Positions 40,090 through 49,297 of a stretch of 64,000 bases of DNA are shown in pieces. The position numbers were made by a program, and so were the translations under genes. This DNA comes from a virus. How positions within the stretch are numbered: position 1 is the stretch's first letter; every line of letters begins with the position of its first letter. The DNA lies in the IMG/VR virus record IMGVR_UViG_3300037504_000888, positions 1 to 64,000 of that record; one strand, 5' to 3'. The notes under the pieces are model-generated. The model searched no databases, was not told where the DNA came from, and saw only the letters and a list, made by a program, of their open reading frames with translations.

Positions 40090-41550
40090 ATGAGCTCACA
40101 CGCAGAGATTCAATCCCGTCGACTGGTACGACCTGAGACGGATCTTGTCAGTATCAGTAGTGGTGGCACTTACGAGTGGGACCCCCGTAAGAGCGGGACG
40201 TTGAATGTCGTTACAACGGGAACCAATTACGCCCCGCTGGAGATCAACTTTCATCCGGACTACGTTCCCGTAAGAGGGGAGACGTTGCGCATCGAAGGCC
40301 GGGAAGGAGTTGTCGGTGGCTTCCTCTCTCAAGGCATGATCGACCTGCAGAGCATCGTGGTCTCGGAGTCTGGCCCACGTCCCCGGCAAAACTTCGGGGG
40401 TACGTTGGTGTATGGTCGAGTCAACTCGTCACCTGTTTCGGACCAATGGTTCTTCTACCCTGACGTGGAGCCCCCCACCGCGGAAGACGTTGTCCGATCT
40501 CTGCACGCGTACTCCGTTATTGCTGATGGCATCTCCGCGGTAGCTCAGACTTTTGTGGGTCCCACATTTCCTCTTCCGGACCAGGGGGAAATAGTCAAGT
40601 GCAGTATTGCTAACGACGCCACTCTCGACCTCACGTACTTGCAGCCCTTGTGGAGTACCCGCGTTACTAGTGATACGTGGGCCTACGGAAGTCCGAGCTG
40701 GGTCAACAACTGGATGCTGAGTGATGGTCGCACCTATTATGGTTGTCAGGCTGAAGGTTCGACGGGCACTCAGCTGGGTGGCTGGACGTCAGCAAGCTCC
40801 ACCGGCTCGCAGTTTGGTGCGCATGCGTCCGCAGAAAGTGTCTGGGTGGTCGACACCGATACGACGGACGCCAATGAAGTGGGCATTCTTCTTATTCTCC
40901 CTTCGGGTAGTGTGTCTATCAACCGGTCAACCGACGGTGGTTCCAACTGGACAGGTATCGCGGGACTGTCGATTGGCACTGAGACAGTGACCGCTGTCAT
41001 CCCTGACGTTAGAATCGGCGGAGGAAGGTCTGGCACCTTCTTCGTACTCACTGCAGAGGGCTCGGTCTGGTACTTCACAGGCGCAGGGGGTATCGGGAGC
41101 CCTTCGAACCATCAGGTAGTTGGTCCTACTGGAAGCGCCTTCCGGTGCGGAGTGTTCGACTCGTTCACTGGAGACGCCTACTTCGGAGGGGACGACGGGC
41201 AGGTCTACCGAGCCATCGGGGACGACTGGACAAACACAGCCAACTACGAGTCCACGGGCAACATCAGCTCCGTTTACACCGTACGAGCGATGGCCTTCGC
41301 CGAGTCACGGCTACAACTGTACACGCTGCTCGGAAGAGATCGAGGAGGTTCGATCGGTGAGGAGGTCTTCGTCGCTCGTAGCGACACCAGAGCCATCTAC
41401 TGGACGACCGCGCCCCTACACGCCTACTACGATGCCGCCGTTGTATACCCACCCCACTTGGACGCTTTCGGTGGTTACCTGTACCTTAGTATCCCACTAC
41501 AGGCAAACGACCAACAACCGGTTCAGTTCTACCGGATGCTAGCGGTTTAG
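40090..41550 (+). CDS. Tail protein with BNR/Asp-box propeller signature
   Basis: 486 residues. SINRSTDGGSNWTGI is an Asp-box (SxDxGxxW) of BNR/sialidase-type propellers, with repeated FVLTAEGSVWYF and AYFGGDDGQVYRAI blades around it. Such propellers bind or cleave glycans at the phage tip. The N-terminal ~120 residues are a separate beta domain. No catalytic triad was identified, so binding is more likely than hydrolysis. Confidence 0.6.
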   Translation: MSSHAEIQSRRLVRPETDLVSISSGGTYEWDPRKSGTLNVVTTGTNYAPLEINFHPDYVPVRGETLRIEGREGVVGGFLSQGMIDLQSIVVSESGPRPRQNFGGTLVYGRVNSSPVSDQWFFYPDVEPPTAEDVVRSLHAYSVIADGISAVAQTFVGPTFPLPDQGEIVKCSIANDATLDLTYLQPLWSTRVTSDTWAYGSPSWVNNWMLSDGRTYYGCQAEGSTGTQLGGWTSASSTGSQFGAHASAESVWVVDTDTTDANEVGILLILPSGSVSINRSTDGGSNWTGIAGLSIGTETVTAVIPDVRIGGGRSGTFFVLTAEGSVWYFTGAGGIGSPSNHQVVGPTGSAFRCGVFDSFTGDAYFGGDDGQVYRAIGDDWTNTANYESTGNISSVYTVRAMAFAESRLQLYTLLGRDRGGSIGEEVFVARSDTRAIYWTTAPLHAYYDAAVVYPPHLDAFGGYLYLSIPLQANDQQPVQFYRMLAV

Positions 41551-41559
41551 GAGGAGAAC

Positions 41560-41976
41560 ATGAACAATCTGCTTGCTGAGTTCAGCCTGCTGGGGGTGTG
41601 CGCCCTGGCCGTTGCTATCGTCGTGCTCAGCGCCTTGGTGCGCAAGACGCTCGAGCTCATCTGGCCCTGGCTCTCCAAGGTCGAGGTGGTATCGAAGCAG
41701 CAGAGAGTGGCGGAGTATCACAACCAGGTGGCGCGCTTCTACAACGAGCTCGGCCTCTACGTGCTGCCCTACGTCATCGGCTCGCTCATCGCCATTGGCA
41801 AGATCACGTTCGTCTTTGGCTCCATCGAGACCTACGCAGGTCGGTGGATCTTCTCCATGCTCGTGGCGACATTCAGCGCTCTCTTCTACAAGAGCATCAA
41901 GAAGGCCATCCCGGGTCTGCTCGGTGTGCAAGTCGAGACCAGTGACAAGATCCTCGAGCTGCCGAAGAAGGAGTAG
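41560..41976 (+). CDS. Multi-pass membrane protein, possible holin
   Basis: 138 residues with three hydrophobic segments (~residues 5-27, 66-85, 92-112) and a basic/charged end. GGAGGAGAA precedes the ATG. Size, topology and place before two other small membrane proteins fit a holin or a holin-like late membrane protein, but there is no diagnostic motif. Confidence 0.55.
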   Translation: MNNLLAEFSLLGVCALAVAIVVLSALVRKTLELIWPWLSKVEVVSKQQRVAEYHNQVARFYNELGLYVLPYVIGSLIAIGKITFVFGSIETYAGRWIFSMLVATFSALFYKSIKKAIPGLLGVQVETSDKILELPKKE

Positions 41977-41979
41977 CTC

Positions 41980-42363
41980 ATGCCCTTCTGGATGGTCCTA
42001 AGCATCTGGTGGGTGGAGAAGGCCGAGCCCTGGTTGAAGCGCAACTGGCATTGGATGGTAGCCGCCACGGGCGGCCTCGTGCTTTTCATCTTCGCCATCA
42101 CCAAAAAGAGGCCCAAGGTCGAGATCGTTTCAACCGAGCTCTCGGGGGCCGACCAGGTGAAGCGGGACCTCGAGGAGCAGAAGCGCGCCGAGGAGGCCGT
42201 GCTCAAGGACGAGCGCGACTCCGACCTCAAGAAGGCCGAGGAGCAGCGTAACGACACCATCAGCGGTCTCCTTGAGGATCAAGAGGACCGTGCTGAGAGC
42301 CCGCCTGAAGGGGATTCTCTCACTGACTTCCTCAAGGACGTTGGGAAGGACGTGCGTAGATGA
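41980..42363 (+). CDS. Single-pass membrane protein with coiled coil, spanin-like
   Basis: 127 residues: membrane helix at ~28-44 (WMVAATGGLVLFIFAITKK), then a long charged coiled coil (DQVKRDLEEQKRAEEAVLKDERDSDLKKAEEQ). Topology resembles an inner-membrane spanin, although the helix is further from the N terminus than usual. It could work with the signal-peptide protein at 45785-46318. Inference only. Confidence 0.5.
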   Translation: MPFWMVLSIWWVEKAEPWLKRNWHWMVAATGGLVLFIFAITKKRPKVEIVSTELSGADQVKRDLEEQKRAEEAVLKDERDSDLKKAEEQRNDTISGLLEDQEDRAESPPEGDSLTDFLKDVGKDVRR

Positions 42364-42893
42364 AGTATGACGACGAGCTGCTAGCGACGCTGGAAGAGTT
42401 CCCCAGGTTCCGCATCAAGTTCAAGCACGAGAGCTGGTTCATGAAGCTCCTGAACGTGCTGCTGCTGATCGTCACTTTCGGTCAGCAGCGTGGGTTCATG
42501 ACGCGGTTCATTACCACTATCGGTCGATACATGTGGGTTCCGAGGGATTGGGGGGAGTGGAACGACAAGGGGCGTGCCCTCATCCTGCGTCACGAACGCG
42601 TTCATATGCGTCAGCAGGAGTCCTTGGGCATGGTTGTCTACGTGCTGACGTACCTCTTGTGGCCCATCCCCATACTCTGGGCAAATGGGCGCACCGAGCT
42701 TGAGATGGATGCGTACGAGGAGACGCTGCGGGGGTTCTATGAGTACTTTGGGGCTGCCGCTCTGCGTGACCCCGAGCTCCGCAAGAGCATAATCAAGCAC
42801 TTCACCAGTGGCGACTACGCGTGGATGTGGGTGGGTCGTCGTCGCATCGAACGGTGGTACGACGACGCCATTGCGCGGATTCTTGATCGATAG
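42360..42893 (+). CDS. Membrane-associated HExxH metallopeptidase-like protein
   Basis: 177 residues. RHERVHMRQQ contains HExxH, and GRTELEMDAYEETL downstream could provide the third zinc ligand (Glu or Asp). A hydrophobic segment precedes the motif (LLNVLLLIVTFG) and another follows it (VVYVLTYLLWPIPILWA). This layout is shared by a class of small phage proteins of unknown role. It may process tail or envelope proteins. Overlaps the previous gene by 4 bases. Confidence 0.65.
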   Translation: MKYDDELLATLEEFPRFRIKFKHESWFMKLLNVLLLIVTFGQQRGFMTRFITTIGRYMWVPRDWGEWNDKGRALILRHERVHMRQQESLGMVVYVLTYLLWPIPILWANGRTELEMDAYEETLRGFYEYFGAAALRDPELRKSIIKHFTSGDYAWMWVGRRRIERWYDDAIARILDR

Positions 42894-42894
42894 C

Positions 42895-42903
42895 TGGTAG
42901 AAT
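42895..42903 (+). promoter_or_regulatory. Extended -10 for leaderless polyvalent gene
   Basis: TGG-TAGAAT ends 5 nt before the ATG at 42909. There is no Shine-Dalgarno and no -35 at a normal distance. The hexamer matches that before 27284. Confidence 0.55.
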
Positions 42904-42908
42904 GGGGC

Positions 42909-45785
42909 ATGTCCGAGTGGGACTCCTTTTTCAAACACGCTCGCGTCAAGACGAAGCTGAAGTCCCATCAGGAGCGCGTCGTCGAGCGTATGAAGAGCGA
43001 AGACCAGCCGGGGTTGGTCGTCGCTCATGGGCTTGGTAGCGGCAAGACGCTCACGTCCATTGCTACGCAGGACGCCCTGGGCTTGCCCGCTACGGTGGCC
43101 GTCCCAGCGGCGCTGCAAGCGAACTACCGCAAGGAGATGGACAAGCACCTCGAAGGCACCAGCCCTGAGGCGTCCTTGACTACCTTGCAGCGCATCAGCC
43201 GCGCCGGCGACATCGGCCACGCCAACCCCATGTTGGTGGTCGACGAAGCCCACAAGGCCCGTGAGATCAACACGAAGACGTACAAGGCGTTGAAGAAGGG
43301 TATTGAGAATACCGACAAGCGGCTGCTACTCACCGCCAGCCCCTTCTACAACCGGCCGAACGACATCGCCCCACTCGTAAACCTGGCCGCCGGCGAGACC
43401 GTCCTCGAGGCGCACCCGACGGACTTCAAGAAGAAGTACGTCAAGGAGCGCGTCATCAAGCCAGGGCTCATCGGCAAGTACGTCAAGGGCGCGCAGCCCG
43501 GTGTTGTCGAGGAGCTGAATCCCAAACAGAAGGCGTTCCTCGAGGGCACCTTCCGTAAGTGGGTCGACTACCACCCGAACTCGACTGAGGGCTTCCCCGA
43601 GGTGAAGCGGCAGCAGGTCGAGGTGCCGATGACGCAGCGCCAGCTTCAGGCGTACGACGCCATGATGGGTACGGCGCCGCCCTGGCTGGCACACAAGGTG
43701 AAGAAGGGCCTGCCACCCAGCAAGCAGGAGTCGAAGGAGCTCAACGCATTCATGAGTGCGGTGCGGCAGATCTCGAACACCACCCGTGGCTTCTCTCCTG
43801 AGGAGAAGCCGCAGGAGCCGAAGATCGAGACCGCCTTCAACCGCATGCAGGACACGCTGAAGAAGGACGAGGATGCCAAGGGGGTCGTCTACTCGAACTT
43901 CCTCGAGTCGGGGCTCAAGCCCTACAAGGAACGGCTGCAGAAAGCCAACATTCCGTTCGGTGAGTTTACCGGCGATATGAAGAAGAAAGAGCGTGACCAG
44001 CTCGTTCGGGACTACAACGAGGGTAAGAAGAAGGTCCTGCTCCTCAGTTCCGCCGGTGGTGAGGGGCTTGACCTAAAAGGCACACGGCTCATGCAGGTCA
44101 TGGAGCCGCACTGGAATGCGGAGAAGCTCAAGCAGGTGGAAGGCCGCGGGATTCGCTTCAAGAGCCATGACCACCTGCCTCCGGAGAAGCGCAACGTCAC
44201 AGTGGAGAACTACCTGGCGACGCGGCCTCCACGGAAGGGGCTCTCGAAGCTGGTGCTAGGCAAGGATAGCGGCGGCAGTTCCGACCAGTACCTACGGCAA
44301 ATGAGCGAGGACAAAGAGAAGCTCATCAAGCAGTTCAGGAGCCTCATGGAAGACGACCAGGAGAAGACCTCTGCGGCGACCAAGTTGGTGAGCCCAGACC
44401 TCTTGGCGCTGCCACATAAATACGACCTGACACCAGGAAGTAGCTCCGCGAAGAAGGTAGATCACATTGCTGAGGAGTTTGGAGAGTCCGGCTACGACAT
44501 GGAACGACCACCGCTGGTGGGGTACGAGGTGGCGCCCGATGACATCCAGCTACTTGATGGAGGGCACCGCGCTCAAGCAGCTCAACGGGCGGGCATTGAC
44601 GTGCCCGTGCTGGTGAAGTCTCGAGACGCTATGCTAGCGGCACGTGACACCCCCGAGTGGGAGGCGTTTGGGCACACCGACACCCCAGCCAAGGATCTGT
44701 TGAGCGATGGGAAGACAACTATGAACGCAGCCGACATCGTCAAGGAAGCCAAGACCCTCGGCGGCTTCTACAAGGGCAAACCGAGTTCTCCCGACACGGT
44801 GAAGAAGACCGTGGAGTTTCAGGGCCTGAAGATCAAGGTGGATCGCCCCAAGGGGTTCATCATGTTCGGTGAGGACTCCAAGGGAGAGGAGTGGAAACGC
44901 AAGTACAAGGTCGACTACGGCTTCATTCCCAAGACCGTGGGCGGCGACGGTGATGGACTCGACGTCTTCATTGGACCGAACAAGAAGAGCAAGAAGGCGT
45001 TCTGGGCCGTACAACGGAAAGACGATGGCACCTTTGACGAGTACAAGGTCTTCGTCGGCTTCGACAACCGCGACGAGGCGGTGGCTTGCTATCGGGCGCA
45101 CATCCCGAAGAAGTACTTCGGGAGGATGATCACTATGACGGTGGAGATGATGAAGGCAATGCTGGGGACCAACCCTGACGAGGTCGTTGAGGGTGTAAAG
45201 ACAGCGGAGTGGGCTGGCTTTTTCGACGAGGTAAACAAGCTAGCCGCGCTGGTTCTCCCAAACAAGGCTCGGGGCTTCATGGGGCGTGCTGACGAGCTTT
45301 TGCAAGGGGGACGGGTGGGCAAGTTGAAGGACGTAGCAGAAGAGGCCGTGCGTACCGCCAGGCTGGTTGACCCCTCTACACAGGGAGGGGAGGCTGAGAT
45401 CATGCGACGGGCGTTCGAAAACGTCGCCAACAAGGCCAAGAAGGAGAGCAGGTCTGAGGCACGCAAGGTGCTTGGTGCCCGCGCGGGCCTAACTACCGCC
45501 GTTGCGGGCACCGGTGTGGGTGCAGGTGTCGGCGGTGGGATGCTTCTCAAGAAGAAGCTGCAACCTGGGGAGAAGACGGTGGAGGCTGCTTCCAAGTTGG
45601 CCGACTCCAGCGTCTTCATGGACGACCCTCGCATGGCGCAGCAGATGGCTATGATGCGTCGGCAGCAAGGCCACCCCGGCATGCCCCCGCCCATCACCAA
45701 CCTCAAGCACCCTGGTAACAAGCACCTGAAGCTGGCGTTGCTCGAAGCCGCTATTCAGGGCACGGCGGGAGTCGGGAGTGTCTGA
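42909..45785 (+). CDS. Polyvalent-type protein: SF2 helicase, ParB-like, pyrophosphatase-like
   Basis: 958 residues with several domains. Residues ~15-450: SF2/SNF2 helicase with GLGSGKT (Walker A), VVDEAHKAR, LTASPFYN, SSAGGEGLDLKGT and QVEGRGIRF. Residues ~540-590: ParB/sulfiredoxin-like LLDGGHRAQAAQRAG. Residues ~640-760: a domain with YKVDYGFIPKTVGGDGDGLDVFIGP, resembling the inorganic-pyrophosphatase-like domain of polyvalent proteins. A Gly-zipper hydrophobic stretch (TTAVAGTGVGAGVGGG) lies near 850, a basic tail at the end. Known polyvalent proteins are packaged and injected to protect incoming DNA; its place among tail genes suggests the same here. Confidence 0.82.
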   Translation: MSEWDSFFKHARVKTKLKSHQERVVERMKSEDQPGLVVAHGLGSGKTLTSIATQDALGLPATVAVPAALQANYRKEMDKHLEGTSPEASLTTLQRISRAGDIGHANPMLVVDEAHKAREINTKTYKALKKGIENTDKRLLLTASPFYNRPNDIAPLVNLAAGETVLEAHPTDFKKKYVKERVIKPGLIGKYVKGAQPGVVEELNPKQKAFLEGTFRKWVDYHPNSTEGFPEVKRQQVEVPMTQRQLQAYDAMMGTAPPWLAHKVKKGLPPSKQESKELNAFMSAVRQISNTTRGFSPEEKPQEPKIETAFNRMQDTLKKDEDAKGVVYSNFLESGLKPYKERLQKANIPFGEFTGDMKKKERDQLVRDYNEGKKKVLLLSSAGGEGLDLKGTRLMQVMEPHWNAEKLKQVEGRGIRFKSHDHLPPEKRNVTVENYLATRPPRKGLSKLVLGKDSGGSSDQYLRQMSEDKEKLIKQFRSLMEDDQEKTSAATKLVSPDLLALPHKYDLTPGSSSAKKVDHIAEEFGESGYDMERPPLVGYEVAPDDIQLLDGGHRAQAAQRAGIDVPVLVKSRDAMLAARDTPEWEAFGHTDTPAKDLLSDGKTTMNAADIVKEAKTLGGFYKGKPSSPDTVKKTVEFQGLKIKVDRPKGFIMFGEDSKGEEWKRKYKVDYGFIPKTVGGDGDGLDVFIGPNKKSKKAFWAVQRKDDGTFDEYKVFVGFDNRDEAVACYRAHIPKKYFGRMITMTVEMMKAMLGTNPDEVVEGVKTAEWAGFFDEVNKLAALVLPNKARGFMGRADELLQGGRVGKLKDVAEEAVRTARLVDPSTQGGEAEIMRRAFENVANKAKKESRSEARKVLGARAGLTTAVAGTGVGAGVGGGMLLKKKLQPGEKTVEAASKLADSSVFMDDPRMAQQMAMMRRQQGHPGMPPPITNLKHPGNKHLKLALLEAAIQGTAGVGSV

Positions 45786-46318
45786 TGAACCTGAAAGCCC
45801 TCATCGCCGTCCTTCTCATCCCCGCCACGACCTATGCCGGCGGGGATGACGTCGTCAAGCGCCCGGAGATTCCGGTGCCGCAACTCACACTGAAGTACGC
45901 CCCTGAGCCACTCATTCCAGTGCCCGACGGGGACGACAAGATCGAATTCGTGCGCCAGGGTGATGAGGTCCCGTTCAGCGGCCAGCTCTTCGACCCGGCT
46001 ACGGCGCTGCGCTGGGCTCACTACCTGCAGCAGGCCAAGCTCCGGCTCAAGGAAGACGTGGTATACGAGCGTCGCGTCTGCAACGCCCACCTCGACTACC
46101 TGGGCAGTCGGCTCGAGCTCGAGGTGGCCTACAGCGAGGCCGTGGAGAAGGACCTCCGCGCCCGCGTGTTGGATCTTGAGCAGCGAAACTCCGACATGCA
46201 GGAGGAGCTCCGTAGCCCACCCTGGCACAAGTCCAGAGCATTCGGCATAGCTATCGGAGTAGTGGGAACGTCGCTCGTCGCAGGCCTTAGTGCCTGGGCG
46301 GTCATCGAGTCTAGGTAA
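45785..46318 (+). CDS. Exported coiled-coil protein with C-terminal membrane helix
   Basis: 177 residues. Signal peptide MNLKALIAVLLIPATTYAGG, a Pro-rich segment, a coiled coil (~100-150) and a C-terminal membrane helix (AFGIAIGVVGTSLVAGLSAWAV). Exported and anchored at its C terminus, it spans the periplasm, as a spanin or a tail-chaperone-like receptor protein might. It begins at the stop of the polyvalent gene. Confidence 0.6.
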   Translation: MNLKALIAVLLIPATTYAGGDDVVKRPEIPVPQLTLKYAPEPLIPVPDGDDKIEFVRQGDEVPFSGQLFDPATALRWAHYLQQAKLRLKEDVVYERRVCNAHLDYLGSRLELEVAYSEAVEKDLRARVLDLEQRNSDMQEELRSPPWHKSRAFGIAIGVVGTSLVAGLSAWAVIESR

Positions 46319-46327
46319 GAGGTAACA

Positions 46328-49285
46328 GTGGCAATCAAGATCAAAGTAGATCAATCTGGAAAGCCAGTTGGTGTAGCGGGGCAAGCGCGCGAGGACCTCG
46401 ATCTGGCTGCCGCTGTTACGCTTACAGCGGTCGACGGAGTAGCGGTTACGCAATACCAGTGGGAGGTTGTTTACGCTCCCCCAAACGAAGCGCTTACCGC
46501 CCCAAGTGGGTCGACGCTATCTGCCCCAACCGCCTCGAGTACGACGATCACGCCCGACAACAGGGGAACCTACTTGATTGATCTACAGGTCAATCAAGGC
46601 TTCGGACTTGGTGCTCGCGAGGATGACCGCGCGCGGATCACCTTCTACGCTGGCCCAGCTCTCAACTCGGACCCGACGAAGCTCCCTAGGCGGCGACTTG
46701 CCGCTTTTGAAACGCGGGAACACAACGTTCCCGACGCGGTGGAGCCCGGAGGGAACGAAAACGGCTGGGCGCGCGAGTGGGAGAGATGGTTTCGTGCAGT
46801 CGAAGCGGCTTTGACAGCGCAAACCCCAACGCTGGCTAATTCCGTTCTGGCGTCGATCGATGGGGTGACCACTCTTTGGTCGAAGATCACGAATGCCATG
46901 GTCGATTCCGCCGCTGGGATCGAGTGGACGAAGTTTCTCGGGGTTGGAACCGAGATCTACGAGCCGTCAGGGTGGCCGCAGGCTGGCGAAGCGAATGACG
47001 CAAACGTAACCCTCAACTACGTGGAAGGGACGCGCACTCTCACACTGACCCACGCTTCGGACTACTCGTTCTGGGCAGCAGGACAGCGCTTCACGAAGAC
47101 GGCGAACGAGAGCATCGTCTGGCCCGACTTCAGCGGAACGCACTTCTTCTACTTCGACAACACGGGCGCGTTGCAAACCACGCAGAGTACGGACACGTGG
47201 ATCAACGAAGCGATCGGTGGTGATGGTTGTCCGGTCGCAGCGCTGTACTGGAACGCGACCGAGGGCGAGGTCTTGTGGATGCTCGACGAGCGCCACGGGA
47301 TGATGCCTGGCGAGACGCACAAGTGGGCGCATGAGGCAATCAGTGCACAATGGATCGAGGGTGGCGCGCTCAGTGGGTTCACGTTTGGAGACGGCTCTCT
47401 AGACGCACACGCTCAGTTCGACGTCGAGAACGTCATCATCCGCGATGAGGACATTCGCGTCAGTGTTGTCGCAGGTGACCCCCGCACGCAGACAATGAGC
47501 CCCGCCACGATGCGTGGTTACTTCAAGCTCGGCAGCGAGTGGAACTACAAGGACCCGGATGGCTTCGCTTGCTTGCAGGGAGGCGCGAGCTACCAAGGAG
47601 GGACTGTTCCGGCGGGTCGCCTGCGGTACAACGAGATCACGGGCGGTGTCGGGACGATTCCAGAAGTGCCGAACAACAACGCAGTTCTCGCTCACATCGG
47701 GGTGACGACAGAAGGCTCTGGCTATTCCGCTGACGGAAGCTCTACCAACTGGCGCCTCTTCTACGTGGTGGGACAGGGTGCTTACGGCACCGTTGGCGAC
47801 GCGAAGAATGCCGCCCTTCTCGAGCTGAACCAATTGCAGCTGGACGGCTTCCCGCTGGAAGAAGTCGTGTGGCTCGGAACGGTAGCGTTTCAAACGCGGA
47901 ACACAGACGCCAATGCGGTGTCGGCACACCTGGAGCAGCCGGATGATGCGCTAGGGAATCCGGTGGACTACATCGACCAGCGCAACCCGAGCGGGCTTGC
48001 AGGTGGAGGAGGAGGCAGTGGCGGTGTCACCGACCACGGACTGCTCACGGGGCTATCAGATACCGCCGACCACACCTGGGCTCTGCTTGTCGATGGCACT
48101 CGACAGGCAACGTATCTCGACGCGCTGAACTACCTGACCATCGGTACGAATGCCGCTGCGAGCGGCGTAGTTCGAGTCGCGAATGCTGCGTACCACAAGG
48201 CACGCAACGCGGCGAACAGCGCTGACCTGAGTCTGCTGGGGCTCAACTCATCCGACGAACTAGAGCTTGGCGAATCTGGAGTCTCCAACATTACAGCTAC
48301 CGCATCGACGGCGTTTCAGGCGTCTGTCGGTGGCGTCACCAGAATGATCGTTCAGGGCTCATTCACGTCGTTCTACAGCAGTCTCTTGCTAGCTGGCGAC
48401 TACGTGAGCATCGGAGTGAATGCGGCAACGACCGGAGCGCTCCGCCTGGTGAGCCAGGGGTATATCAAGGCACGAAACGCTGCGAACAGCACCGACCTTA
48501 CGCTCATTGGTCTGAACATCACCGACAGCATCGACATCGGCAGCACTAGCGTTTCGAACATCACCAACTACTCATCCTCGTCGTGGCAAGCATTCGTAGG
48601 CGGAGGCACACGAGCGAACATTGGATCGTCCGAAGCCACGTTCTACACGAACGTCAAGCTCGGAAGCACCTACATCTCAGTTGGACCTGCGGCAGCAGCG
48701 AGTGGACCTGTTCGCATAGAGCAAGCGAGCTACCTTACCTCACGGAACGCTGGGAACACGGCAGACATCGAGCTGATCGGCGTTGCAGCGTCCGATGTCG
48801 TTACCCTTGGCACTTCAACCGCTGGAGGCTTCAAGGCGTTCGTGGGGGCAGGCGGTAGCTCGGCGGTGTTCGACATCGGCGGTGCATCAATCCTCACGCT
48901 CACCGAGACCACGGCCGAGTTCGCGTTCAGTGGCGGCAACATCAACCTCGGTGTGGGCTTCATTTCCGTTGGTCCGTCGCCCGCGCAAAGCGGAGGGTTG
49001 CGACTACCCAATGCGGTATGGGTCAAAGCTCGCAACGCTGCGAACAGCGCCGACCTCACAATCATCCGCCTCAATTCGAGCGATCAAGTTGAAGTCGGGC
49101 CAACGGGAGACGCAGCACTGGAGACCATGAGCGATCGAGTGCACATCTACAAGTTTCTCCAGCTCTCATCCGTCACCCCACCGTCAGGCACGCCGAGCGG
49201 TAGTGATTGGTGGTTCTATGCAGCGTCGGACGGCTTGCACGCGGTGAGCCCTAGTGGAACGGACACAATCATCGCGTCCATCTGA
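46328..49285 (+). CDS. Tail fibre with four repeat modules
   Basis: 985 residues from GTG. N-terminal ~110 residues form an Ig-like anchoring domain; a linker with EWERWFRAVEAAL precedes the shaft. From ~595 four repeats of 60-70 residues share YxSIGxNAAxxGxxR and KARNAANSADLxLxGLNSSD, typical of a beta-helical trimeric fibre shaft. The last ~60 residues (SVTPPSGTPSGSDWWFYAASDGLHAVS) look like a conserved phage-fibre end motif. Host recognition is the likely role. Confidence 0.7.
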   Translation: MAIKIKVDQSGKPVGVAGQAREDLDLAAAVTLTAVDGVAVTQYQWEVVYAPPNEALTAPSGSTLSAPTASSTTITPDNRGTYLIDLQVNQGFGLGAREDDRARITFYAGPALNSDPTKLPRRRLAAFETREHNVPDAVEPGGNENGWAREWERWFRAVEAALTAQTPTLANSVLASIDGVTTLWSKITNAMVDSAAGIEWTKFLGVGTEIYEPSGWPQAGEANDANVTLNYVEGTRTLTLTHASDYSFWAAGQRFTKTANESIVWPDFSGTHFFYFDNTGALQTTQSTDTWINEAIGGDGCPVAALYWNATEGEVLWMLDERHGMMPGETHKWAHEAISAQWIEGGALSGFTFGDGSLDAHAQFDVENVIIRDEDIRVSVVAGDPRTQTMSPATMRGYFKLGSEWNYKDPDGFACLQGGASYQGGTVPAGRLRYNEITGGVGTIPEVPNNNAVLAHIGVTTEGSGYSADGSSTNWRLFYVVGQGAYGTVGDAKNAALLELNQLQLDGFPLEEVVWLGTVAFQTRNTDANAVSAHLEQPDDALGNPVDYIDQRNPSGLAGGGGGSGGVTDHGLLTGLSDTADHTWALLVDGTRQATYLDALNYLTIGTNAAASGVVRVANAAYHKARNAANSADLSLLGLNSSDELELGESGVSNITATASTAFQASVGGVTRMIVQGSFTSFYSSLLLAGDYVSIGVNAATTGALRLVSQGYIKARNAANSTDLTLIGLNITDSIDIGSTSVSNITNYSSSSWQAFVGGGTRANIGSSEATFYTNVKLGSTYISVGPAAAASGPVRIEQASYLTSRNAGNTADIELIGVAASDVVTLGTSTAGGFKAFVGAGGSSAVFDIGGASILTLTETTAEFAFSGGNINLGVGFISVGPSPAQSGGLRLPNAVWVKARNAANSADLTIIRLNSSDQVEVGPTGDAALETMSDRVHIYKFLQLSSVTPPSGTPSGSDWWFYAASDGLHAVSPSGTDTIIASI

Positions 49286-49297
49286 GCGAGGCTGATC

